Below, piece after piece: positions 24,720 through 33,045 of a stretch of DNA of 64,000 nucleotides. Source of the stretch: Acidobacteria bacterium AB60 (GTDB taxonomy: Bacteria; Acidobacteriota; Terriglobia; Terriglobales; Acidobacteriaceae); assembly GCA_008682415.1 (NCBI GenBank), contig VANK01000016.1, forward strand, positions 62,001 through 126,000, written 5' to 3'. The notes beneath the pieces are model-generated. The model was not told where the DNA came from. It saw nothing but the letters and a program-made list of their open reading frames with translations, and did no database searches. Each line of letters begins with the position of its first letter. The stretch's first letter is position 1. The translations under genes were made by a program, and so were the position numbers.

Positions 24720-27536
24720 TTGAAGCGAAAGAGCTACACTCCTCCAGCCGCTCTTGTATCGTGCTCCTTGCTCCTGCTCCTCGCCGGTTGCGGCGGGGGA
24801 AGCTCCAGCCCCATGACTCCCCCTCCGGCCACGCCGGTCATTGCCTGGCCTGCGCCTGCAGCCATCGCCTACGGAACCGCCCTGAGCGCCACGCAGCTCA
24901 ACGCCACCGCCAACGTCGCGGGCACGTTCACCTACTCCCCGGCCAGCGGGACGGTGCTCGGAGCCGGGACGCACACGCTCTCGGCCTCCTTTACTCCATC
25001 GGACCCGACCAAGGCCACGACGGTCACCGCAAGCAACTCCATTGTGGTCAACAAGGCCATCCCGCAGGTCACCTGGGCACAGCCCTCCGCGGTCGCAGCC
25101 GGCGCCACCCTTGGCGACATTCAATTGAATGCTGTCGCCAGCATCCCGGGCACCTTTACCTACACTCCGCCCGCCGGGACAGTCGTCACGGTCGCGGGCG
25201 TCACTACTCTGACCGCCGTCTTCACGCCGACCGACAACCAGGACTACTCCGCGGTCACCAGCAAAGTTTCCCTCACCGTGACAGGGCCCGGCCCGACCTA
25301 TTCCTTTACGAACGTGAAGGTGGTCGGCGGAGGCTACATTACAGGCGTCTACTTCCACCCCGCGCAGCAAAACCTGATGTATGCGCGCACCGATGTGGGG
25401 GGCGCCTACCGCTGGAGCCCAACCGACACGCAATGGGTGCCGCTGCTCGACTTCACCTCGCGCGCCAACTGGTGGCAGATGGGCGTGGAAGCGATCGGGC
25501 TCGATCCCACCGATCCCAACAAGCTCTATATCGCGGTGGGCGAGTATGCCAACGAGAACTGGGATGGCAATGGCGCCATGCTGGTGTCCAACGATCAGGG
25601 CAATACGTTCACCACGGTTCCACTTGCGTTCAAGAACGGATCGAACGATGCAGGCCGTAATACGGGCGACCGCATCGCAGTGGATCCCAACCTGCCCTCA
25701 ACCGTCTACTTCGGAACGCGCGTGGCCGGACTGCAGCTCTCTACCGACTCCGGCGCGCATTGGGCGCAGACCACCGGACTGCCCGTGACCAAGACGGCGA
25801 ACGGGAACGGGGTCATCTCCGTGCTGCCGATCAGGACCAGCGGGTCCACTGGCTCGGCTACCCCGGTGGTCTACGCCGCGGTTGCTGGAACCGGCGTCAC
25901 CCAGAATGCGGTGACCGATCCCGTGGGCCTCTACGTCACAACGAATGCCGGTTCGCCAACCACCACCTGGGCGCCAGTCGCAGGCCAACCAAACTTTGCC
26001 GCAGCCGCCACACCGCTGGCGCCTCTGCAGGCGAAATTAGGTCCCAACGGGGCTCTCTACATTCTTTACGGCGACCAGACCGGGCCCGACACGATGGCCC
26101 ATAATGAGCTCTGGAAGTTCGTACCCTCCGCGGGCTGGACCACGGGCACGTGGACGCAGATCAGCCTGCCCAACAACGAGTTCTCCATCAACATCACCAA
26201 CGGATACGGGGGGATCGCCCTCGACCCCGCCCACCCCGGCGTTCTTCTGCTCGGGTCGCTCGATCAGTACTATCCCACTGGCGACGTGATCTACCGCTCC
26301 AACGACGATGGCGCCACCTGGCGAGATGTCAGTTCCGTCAAGGCCCCGGATGCGCCGCTGAGCGTGTCGCCCGGGCTGGCCACTCACGATGCTTCGCTCT
26401 CGCCGTGGCTCGCGTTTGGCGGAGCAAACACCAGCATCTCCACGGGAAACTGGGCCACCGCCATCGCGATTGATCCTTTCAATCCCGATCACGCGATCTA
26501 TGGCACGGGACAGACCCTCTGGAAGACCAGTAATCTCACCACCGCCGACCCATCCGCCAGTTCCAATGGCGTCATCAACTGGACGGTGGGAGCGAACGGC
26601 ATCGAGGAGACGGTAGTGGAGGGGCTGTGGGCGCCGCCCTCGGGATACACCGTGCTGCTCAGCTCGCTCGACGATGTGGCCGGCTTTGCGCACCACGATC
26701 TGACCATCAGTCCGCCCCAGCAGATGTACGCGAGCCCGCGCGCCACTCCCAGCTCCATGGACTTTGAGCAGTCCACGCCAACCACGGTGGTTCGGGTGAA
26801 CGCCATTGCGACCCCGTATGGCTCCATCTCCACGGACGGCGGTATGAACTGGACGCCCTTTGCTACGACCCCGCCGGGCCTTTCTACTCCTCAAGCGAAT
26901 CAACAGGCCGGCGGCGGCACCATCGCCATCGCGCCGGATGGCTCGTCGATGGTGTGGGCTCCAGCCGACACCTCGTCGGTCTGGTACTCGAAGGACGGCG
27001 GCGCCACCTGGACCGCCTCTACCGGCGTTGCCGCGCAGGCCCAGGTGGTCAGCGATCGCGTGGCTCCCGGCGTGTTCTACGGATTCGCCGGCACAACCCT
27101 CACGATGAGCACAGACGGCGGCGCTACGTTTGCGACACTCCAGACTGGCCTCCCCGGGGGCAGCATCCTTACGGTGCTGCCCGACGCGCAGGGCGATCTG
27201 TGGCTTTCCGGTCAGGCCGCGGGCTTATTCAGCAATACGGGGATGGCCACTGCTCCCCGGCTCACCACGCTCTCCGGAGTGACCGATGCCTGGCACCTTG
27301 GCTTCGGAGCGCCGGCCAACGGCAGCGCCGTTCCAACGCTTTACCTCGACGGCCAGGTCGGCACCACCCCCGGGATCTACCGCTCCATCGACGCGGGCAA
27401 CACGTGGCTTCTGATCAACGACACAGCACACCAGTACGGCGCGCTCAACGGACTATGCGGCGACATGCGCACCTTCGGCACGGTATATCTTGCGACCGGC
27501 GGGCGCGGCATCATCTGGGCCACCAGCTCTAACTAG
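24720..27536 (+). CDS. GH74 xyloglucanase-like lipoprotein with N-terminal Ig-like repeats
   Basis: A 938-residue lipoprotein starting at TTG (24720). The signal sequence ends in lipobox LAGC (Cys24). Two Ig-like repeats of about 80 residues (38-188) follow, then a two-propeller GH74 domain (about 195-938). Diagnostic blocks: GGGYITGVYFHP and YARTDVGGAYRW, with catalytic Asp225, and the second catalytic region SSLDDVAGFAHHDL (Asp651/652). BNR-like SxDxGxxW repeats (DDGATW, KDGGATW, DAGNTW) recur through both propellers. It should cleave xyloglucan at the outer surface, which fits a plant-litter lifestyle. Confidence 0.9.
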   Translation: MKRKSYTPPAALVSCSLLLLLAGCGGGSSSPMTPPPATPVIAWPAPAAIAYGTALSATQLNATANVAGTFTYSPASGTVLGAGTHTLSASFTPSDPTKATTVTASNSIVVNKAIPQVTWAQPSAVAAGATLGDIQLNAVASIPGTFTYTPPAGTVVTVAGVTTLTAVFTPTDNQDYSAVTSKVSLTVTGPGPTYSFTNVKVVGGGYITGVYFHPAQQNLMYARTDVGGAYRWSPTDTQWVPLLDFTSRANWWQMGVEAIGLDPTDPNKLYIAVGEYANENWDGNGAMLVSNDQGNTFTTVPLAFKNGSNDAGRNTGDRIAVDPNLPSTVYFGTRVAGLQLSTDSGAHWAQTTGLPVTKTANGNGVISVLPIRTSGSTGSATPVVYAAVAGTGVTQNAVTDPVGLYVTTNAGSPTTTWAPVAGQPNFAAAATPLAPLQAKLGPNGALYILYGDQTGPDTMAHNELWKFVPSAGWTTGTWTQISLPNNEFSINITNGYGGIALDPAHPGVLLLGSLDQYYPTGDVIYRSNDDGATWRDVSSVKAPDAPLSVSPGLATHDASLSPWLAFGGANTSISTGNWATAIAIDPFNPDHAIYGTGQTLWKTSNLTTADPSASSNGVINWTVGANGIEETVVEGLWAPPSGYTVLLSSLDDVAGFAHHDLTISPPQQMYASPRATPSSMDFEQSTPTTVVRVNAIATPYGSISTDGGMNWTPFATTPPGLSTPQANQQAGGGTIAIAPDGSSMVWAPADTSSVWYSKDGGATWTASTGVAAQAQVVSDRVAPGVFYGFAGTTLTMSTDGGATFATLQTGLPGGSILTVLPDAQGDLWLSGQAAGLFSNTGMATAPRLTTLSGVTDAWHLGFGAPANGSAVPTLYLDGQVGTTPGIYRSIDAGNTWLLINDTAHQYGALNGLCGDMRTFGTVYLATGGRGIIWATSSN

Positions 27537-27538
27537 TC

Positions 27539-28099
27539 TTAAGTCTCCACATCATCGGGCGAAGGCTGCCTATCCTCAGGGGTAAGCGCCTTCGCGTAAA
27601 TCTCTGCTGCCCGATAGCGCGCGTAGTAGTGCTCGTGCCGGCCCTTCTGCTCATACCCCGCGGCGCGGTAGAGCCGGATGGCCGCTTCGTTCTTCGCATC
27701 CACGTGCAACCAGATCAGCCCCGCTCCCGCTTGCGCGGCGGAGGCTTCCAGGCGGCTCAACAACTCCGCCCCAATTCCACGCCGCCTCTCGCCTGGCAGC
27801 ACTTCAAGGGTGGGAATATATGCGGTCAGGCCATCTCCGTCGTCGCCCCATTCGACGATCGCGAAGCCCAGCACGGCGTTCTCCTGCTCGGCGATCCACG
27901 TAGCTGAGTTACCGCCCGCAATCAGTTCCCGCATCATCTGCCGACCAAACCGCAGCGGCGGATTGAAGCACACGTTCTCGATGGCGTAGATGCGCGGAAA
28001 GTCTCCATCCTGGTAGAGGCGGTATTGCACAACGCCAATGTAGCGGCTCGCGCCGCTGGTCGCGAAGGGTTGCGATCTGTTCCCCGGCGAGGCAGTCAT
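27539..28099 (-). CDS. GNAT-family N-acetyltransferase
   Basis: A 186-residue acetyltransferase. The acetyl-CoA motif is VLPGERRRGIGAELLSRLE, preceded by AIVEWGD strands and followed by LIWLHVDAKNEAAIRLYRAAGYEQKG, the standard GNAT motif B; the closing HEHYYARY is RimI-like. The start at 28099 is supported by its ATGA overlap with the upstream deacetylase stop (28096-28098), so the pair is translationally coupled. Its 3' end is 2 bp from the GH74 stop on the other strand. Substrate unknown. Confidence 0.88.
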   Translation of the reverse strand: MTASPGNRSQPFATSGASRYIGVVQYRLYQDGDFPRIYAIENVCFNPPLRFGRQMMRELIAGGNSATWIAEQENAVLGFAIVEWGDDGDGLTAYIPTLEVLPGERRRGIGAELLSRLEASAAQAGAGLIWLHVDAKNEAAIRLYRAAGYEQKGRHEHYYARYRAAEIYAKALTPEDRQPSPDDVET

Positions 28100-29508
28100 T
28101 GCGGCAGTCCGCCGGTCTTTCCTACGAAGACGCGCACCATGACGCTTCCCACAGGCTTGGAACCCGCCGTCGCGCTCCAGGAGAGCTGCTCCCAATGTGA
28201 TTGCGCGGCTGGAGGCGCCGTGACCTGCACGCTCGCCGGATAGCACGCGCCAGCTTGCACCGGATACTTCGCGGACTTCGGTTGCAGGTTCCAGCCCTCC
28301 GGCAACGTCGGCGTCACCTCGATCTCCGCAGCTTGCCCGGTGTGATTGCAGGCTAAGAAGTCGAGGATCAGCTTTCCGACTCCGTCGGGCGTCGCTTCAG
28401 GGACGGGGATCAGCCCGGCGAGATGTTCCAGATCGTGCGCCTTCCAAAATAACTGGTAGAACTGCCACGGGTCTCCAATCTGGAAGGACAATCCTTGCTG
28501 CGGCGAGCCCACGTAGCCGCGAACGCGCGCAAACGGAGCCGGCCCGGCCGCTGTGCCCTCGAATACCTCCCCGGTCACATCTCCACCCACCAGAGACTTT
28601 CCGAAGATCAGGTGTACCGGGTAGGCAAACTCCTCGAACTTTCCCGCCTGAAGCGCCTTCACGCCGAGGTCTCCCTCCTGCGTGCGATAGAAGGCCTGGT
28701 GTTCGGCGGTGAGTTCGGCGTAGGACTTGTGACGCGACGGAGAGATCGTCGTGGTGTCGTACACCGGTCCCGTGCCATCGACAATACTTTTGCGATAGGG
28801 CGACGCCGTCTGGGGATCGTGCCAGTACGGGCCCCAGTCTTCAAAGGCGTCCGTCAGGAAATACAGCTTCTTGGGCTGCCAGGGCAAAAGCCCTTCCGTC
28901 AGGTTGGCCATGCCCGTGCGATCGCGCGGTGGCGACATCTGCTCCGGAAATGCGGTGGGATCTCCGGCAGCATCGAACGCCTCAACAGCGAGCACTCCCG
29001 ACGCCTGGTGGTCGTCATGGTTCTCACCCACCACCGGGTCCGGCAGCCAGGTCAGCACCACATCTGGACGGGTGAGGCGCACCATGCGGACGATCTCGTC
29101 AAGCGCACGCCCGTGATTCCAGCTGTCCAGCGAGCGAAGCACGTTCTGGCCCGGCGTGTCGTGTCCGGCCAGAAACCACACATTATGGATGCCGAAGTTG
29201 GCCAGAGCCTGACGGGCCTCGATCTCGCGCATCTGTCCGAGCGACGCGCCCGCCTCGTTGCCCACCGCGTTCCCGCCGCCATCTCCGTTGGTGCAATACA
29301 CCACCGCGACGCGTTTGTGCTCGTCGAGCGCGATGCGCGCCAGATAACCGCCCACCACCACATCGTCGTCCGGATGCGCCACAATGAGCAGAAGGTCTGC
29401 CTTGTACCGGTCGTCAGGCGGCAGCAGCGCGGGTGCCTGCGCCTGCGCTGCTGATGGGCGCACGCCTAGCAGGGCTAACAGAATGACCAACAGTGCCCGA
29501 AACCTCAT
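28096..29508 (-). CDS. Exported PIG-L/LmbE-type deacetylase with extra C-terminal domain
   Basis: A 470-residue protein with signal peptide (1-23). The PIG-L domain (about 35-260) carries the zinc motifs AHPDDDVVVGG and ENHDDHQASG. The C-terminal 200 residues hold a separate beta-rich region ending in a GxCYPASVQVTAPPA-like segment. Family enzymes deacetylate GlcNAc-containing substrates. It is the first gene of a coupled pair with a GNAT acetyltransferase, so one gene product removes and the other may add an acyl group; whether they act on the same substrate is inference. Confidence 0.87.
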   Translation of the reverse strand: MRFRALLVILLALLGVRPSAAQAQAPALLPPDDRYKADLLLIVAHPDDDVVVGGYLARIALDEHKRVAVVYCTNGDGGGNAVGNEAGASLGQMREIEARQALANFGIHNVWFLAGHDTPGQNVLRSLDSWNHGRALDEIVRMVRLTRPDVVLTWLPDPVVGENHDDHQASGVLAVEAFDAAGDPTAFPEQMSPPRDRTGMANLTEGLLPWQPKKLYFLTDAFEDWGPYWHDPQTASPYRKSIVDGTGPVYDTTTISPSRHKSYAELTAEHQAFYRTQEGDLGVKALQAGKFEEFAYPVHLIFGKSLVGGDVTGEVFEGTAAGPAPFARVRGYVGSPQQGLSFQIGDPWQFYQLFWKAHDLEHLAGLIPVPEATPDGVGKLILDFLACNHTGQAAEIEVTPTLPEGWNLQPKSAKYPVQAGACYPASVQVTAPPAAQSHWEQLSWSATAGSKPVGSVMVRVFVGKTGGLPQ

Positions 29509-29647
29509 GCGATGCGATTCCCTCCCCCGGCATTCTAGAGCTTCACTTTACCAGCGGGGCCGCCAACTGCTTCCGGCGTGTCCCTTTGAATGAAGCGCTC
29601 CGACGTATGCATTCGTCTTTATCATGGAGGTCTGCGGAGTGAACAGA

Positions 29648-30481
29648 ATGCCCACTCTTCGACGCGCAAATTGGGTGATCGCCATTCTCGCACTCGGGTT
29701 GATGCCATCGATGAGCCAGACTCCGGCCGCGGCGCTGAAAGAGGCCGGCCCGGTGGGGTTCGATGTCGCGGTCATCCGTCCCACAGCAGCAGGAGACGTT
29801 ATGGGAAGCTCCCATTTCCACATCTGGAGTGCGCCTACCGATTCCCATTTCAAGGCACAAAACGTCACGGCATTCGCGCTGATCCGGTACGCCTACGAGA
29901 TGCCAGAATTCCAGGTCGAAGGAGGTCCCGGATGGATCCGATCCAAGGCATTTGATGTGGAGGCCAGGTCCGACGCCGCTCTCGATGAGGAGTTCCGCAA
30001 GCTGCCCTCTGCAGAGGCGCGGCAGCGAAAATTGCGCATGATCCAGACACTGCTCGCCGAGCGCTTCGGTCTTCGCGTCCATCAGGAGACTCGGACCGAG
30101 CCGGTTTACGCGCTGGTCGTGGCGCGAGGCGGCCCCAGGTTCTCCGCCTCAAAGGCAGACGGAACCACGGTCAGCAATTCACAAGGGGCTGGCGGCAGCA
30201 CCATGACGGTCAAGGGCAGCGACCACACTTTGCGGATTCTGGCAGAGCAGCTATCGAGAACGATGGGGCGCGTGGTGCTGGACAAAACCGGTCTCGACGG
30301 GCGATTCGATCTCACGCTCAAGTGGGTACCAGATGACGTCACGCCCTCAAGCCCGGACGCGCCTGGAGGCCCATCACTCTTCACGGCGTTGCAGGAGCAG
30401 TTGGGGCTCCAGCTCAAAGAGGAAAAGGACCCGGTGCAGGTCCTGGTGATCGATCACATCGATCCGCCGTCTGACAATTGA
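29648..30481 (+). CDS. TIGR03435-family exported protein
   Basis: A 277-residue protein of the TIGR03435 family, which is largely confined to Acidobacteriota and highly expanded in some genomes. Signal peptide-like N-terminus, then FDVAVIRPTA, a central HFKAQNVTAFALIRYAYEM / QVEGGPGWI block, LAERFGLRVHQETR, and VVLDKTGLDGRFDLTLKW near the end, all diagnostic. GGAG lies 9 bp before the ATG at 29648; another in-frame ATG at 29624 is possible. Role unknown; in some genomes such genes sit next to BlaR/M56-type sensors, which are not seen here. Confidence 0.9.
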   Translation: MPTLRRANWVIAILALGLMPSMSQTPAAALKEAGPVGFDVAVIRPTAAGDVMGSSHFHIWSAPTDSHFKAQNVTAFALIRYAYEMPEFQVEGGPGWIRSKAFDVEARSDAALDEEFRKLPSAEARQRKLRMIQTLLAERFGLRVHQETRTEPVYALVVARGGPRFSASKADGTTVSNSQGAGGSTMTVKGSDHTLRILAEQLSRTMGRVVLDKTGLDGRFDLTLKWVPDDVTPSSPDAPGGPSLFTALQEQLGLQLKEEKDPVQVLVIDHIDPPSDN

Positions 30482-30552
30482 TCCCTGCGACGTGCCGTAC
30501 GGGCCCATCGCTGCCTCTCTTGGCTTCGGGTGTCCGAGCGAGAGAGAGCCGA

Positions 30553-33033
30553 TCAATGAGTTTGCCGCGGCGCGATCCGCTCGCCGATCGCCAGAGCGAG
30601 TTCCGAGGGTCCAGAGCGCGCCGGCGCCACAGCCGCAATGCGCTGGGCGATTGCTCTGCTGCGCGTCCGGTCTGCCTCCAAAAGCGCGTACGCACGCCCG
30701 AGGTGGCGAAACAACGTCCGGTCCTGCTCGTCCTGCAGCATTGCCAGAGCCGCCCGAGCTCGCGGAGAACGCTGCGCCGCAGGCGGCAGCGCCCGGATAA
30801 GCCCGATGGCGTCCTGCAAACGGCCGGAAGAACTCAGATTGGCCGCGGAACGCAGCGCCGTCTCGACCTGTTGCGTCACCGTCGCCCGTGCCGTGGTCGC
30901 CTGGCTGTGGAGGAGACGAAGCGCGGCATCTTCTTCCTCCGCGAGCGCCGATTGCAGATAACCCAGAGCCTCGTCGTAGGCGCCCTCTTGGATCAGTTTC
31001 TGTGCCGCCTCCAGCGTGTTGCGCTTCCGCATCTCACGGCTGTGTTCGGCCTCCTCCGCCCGCGCATACTCCAGGAGCGCCGTCACTTCGTCATTGCCCA
31101 GGCTCTGCCCCTGGCAGGCCTCGAGAATGCGCACCGCGTCGTGAAACCGGAGCTCCTTGAGCGCCTGGTGCGCGCTCGACAAATACTCGGTCCGCCGCTC
31201 TTCTGAGGACTGTTGCCGGATCCTTTCGATCAGCCGGGCCTCGAGGGCCAACAGGCGTTCCTCCGTGGGCAGTTGCTGGCGCGAACGCTGCACCAGCTCC
31301 AGCGCATCCCTCGGGCGCAGATCGCGGCACGCCTGGATCGTGTCCTCCACCAGGCGATTCTTTTCCAGCTCGCGCAGGCGCCGGTCCACCTGCATGTTCA
31401 GGCGCACCAATGCAGGTTCAGAGGCCATACGATCCAGCGCCCCGCGAATCTCCCGCGAACACTCCTGCAGCTGCTCCAGGGTGTTGGCCAGCGCGACCTG
31501 CTCCTCGAGCCGCGCGATCGTCCCTTTGCGCTGGTTCTGTTCGAATCCAGCAGTCGCGTCTGCTCGCAGGATCTGCAATTCGGGATCGGCCGGGGTCAGT
31601 TCCTCCACCCGCGTGAGAATCTCCAGCGCGCGCTCGAAGCAGCGTCCCTGCAGTTGCCGGCGCGCGTCGTCAAGAAGCTGCCGCGCCTGCACCTTGCGCC
31701 GGGCCTGCTCCGCCTCCGCCACCAGAGAACTGCACAGCGCAATCAGCTTGGAGTTGGCCTTGTCGACCTTGAGCGCCTCCTGCGCCGACGCAATGGCCGC
31801 ATCGTAGTCTCCTTTGCGGCGAGCGTTGTCAACGGTACGCACCAGCTCGTCGAGCTGCTCCTTGCGCTTCTTCTCCTCCTGCAGCTTGTCGCGCAAAGAC
31901 AGTAACTGCACGTTCTTCGAATCGAGCTCCAGGCCTTCTCTCACCACAGAGATGCCCTGCTCGAAGTCCCGAATCTTCAGCGCTTCCTCGGCCTGCTGGC
32001 GGATCTGTTCCAGCCGCTCGTCCCTCTGCCGCCGCAAGAGCTGGCGCTGCACTTCGGTCAGCAGTTCCCGCGCCTCGACGTTCTTGCTCTGCACCTTCAG
32101 CACCTGCTGCAGCAACACGCGGGCACGCGTCAGATCGCGCGACTCCATGCACTGGCGCGCCTTCGGCACAAGCTCCAGAACCTCCTGCTGGCGAAGGTCA
32201 GACATCACCGTCTCCAGATCGTCGGCCATCTCTTCCGCGGTCTGGTAGCGATCATCGGGCAGCTTGGCCAGGGAGCGGTCCACAATCTCGCCCACTCCGA
32301 TCGGGGCATAAGCGCAGAGCTGCCGGATGGGCACATGCGGCTCATTCATGATCTTCTGCATCAGCACCAGGTCCTCGCCGTTGAACGGCAATTGGCCCGC
32401 AATCAACTGATACAGAACCACGCCAATCGAAAAAATATCGGAACGGCCGTCGATGAACTTGTCTTTAAGCCGCTCCGGCGCGATGTAGGGCACGGTCCCC
32501 ACGATATGGCCTGTGCGCGTCAGGCTCAGCTCCTGGCTGCGGCGCTCCAGGCGCGCGATGCCGAAGTCGAGAAGCTTGGCGCCGCCGTCGGGCTGCACAA
32601 AGATATTGGCCGGCTTCACATCCCGATGGATCACGTTATTGGCGTGCGCATACCCCAGAGCGGTGCACATCTCGGCAATGATGCGCAGGCGGTCCATCAT
32701 CGAGAGGGGGCTGTCATCGCGGAGCAGCTTCTCCAGCGAACTGCCCTCCACCCGCTCCATGACGATGTACGGAATCCCATTCTCCTCGCCAAGGTCGTAC
32801 ACCGTCACGATGTGCGGATGCTTGAGGCGCGCGGTCTTGCGGCCCTCTTCGTAGAAACGCGCCAGCATCTCGGGATCGTCCGCCACCCCGCGGGTGAGCG
32901 TCTTGATGGCCACTTCCCGGCCCAACTGATTGTCGAGGGCGCGATACACCACGCCCATGCCCCCACGGCCCAGCACTTCCAGGACCGCGTACTTGCCGAT
33001 GTGCTTGAGCTCTTCCTTCGCTGAGTTCGCCAA
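30553..33033 (-). CDS. Serine/threonine protein kinase with long TPR-like tail
   Basis: An 826-residue Hanks-type kinase. The catalytic domain (about 14-275) is complete: glycine loop LGRGGMGVVYRA, VAIKTL lysine, HRDVKPANI, DFGIA, and APERL in place of APE. The remaining 550 residues are alpha-helical repeats rich in Glu/Arg/Leu with TPR-like spacing and coiled-coil character (about 290-790). No transmembrane segment, unlike PknB types, so it is predicted cytosolic. It follows the 924-residue exported protein gene by 12 bp, so the two are almost certainly cotranscribed. Confidence 0.92.
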   Translation of the reverse strand: MANSAKEELKHIGKYAVLEVLGRGGMGVVYRALDNQLGREVAIKTLTRGVADDPEMLARFYEEGRKTARLKHPHIVTVYDLGEENGIPYIVMERVEGSSLEKLLRDDSPLSMMDRLRIIAEMCTALGYAHANNVIHRDVKPANIFVQPDGGAKLLDFGIARLERRSQELSLTRTGHIVGTVPYIAPERLKDKFIDGRSDIFSIGVVLYQLIAGQLPFNGEDLVLMQKIMNEPHVPIRQLCAYAPIGVGEIVDRSLAKLPDDRYQTAEEMADDLETVMSDLRQQEVLELVPKARQCMESRDLTRARVLLQQVLKVQSKNVEARELLTEVQRQLLRRQRDERLEQIRQQAEEALKIRDFEQGISVVREGLELDSKNVQLLSLRDKLQEEKKRKEQLDELVRTVDNARRKGDYDAAIASAQEALKVDKANSKLIALCSSLVAEAEQARRKVQARQLLDDARRQLQGRCFERALEILTRVEELTPADPELQILRADATAGFEQNQRKGTIARLEEQVALANTLEQLQECSREIRGALDRMASEPALVRLNMQVDRRLRELEKNRLVEDTIQACRDLRPRDALELVQRSRQQLPTEERLLALEARLIERIRQQSSEERRTEYLSSAHQALKELRFHDAVRILEACQGQSLGNDEVTALLEYARAEEAEHSREMRKRNTLEAAQKLIQEGAYDEALGYLQSALAEEEDAALRLLHSQATTARATVTQQVETALRSAANLSSSGRLQDAIGLIRALPPAAQRSPRARAALAMLQDEQDRTLFRHLGRAYALLEADRTRSRAIAQRIAAVAPARSGPSELALAIGERIAPRQTH

Positions 33034-33045
33034 GTATGCCTTCCC

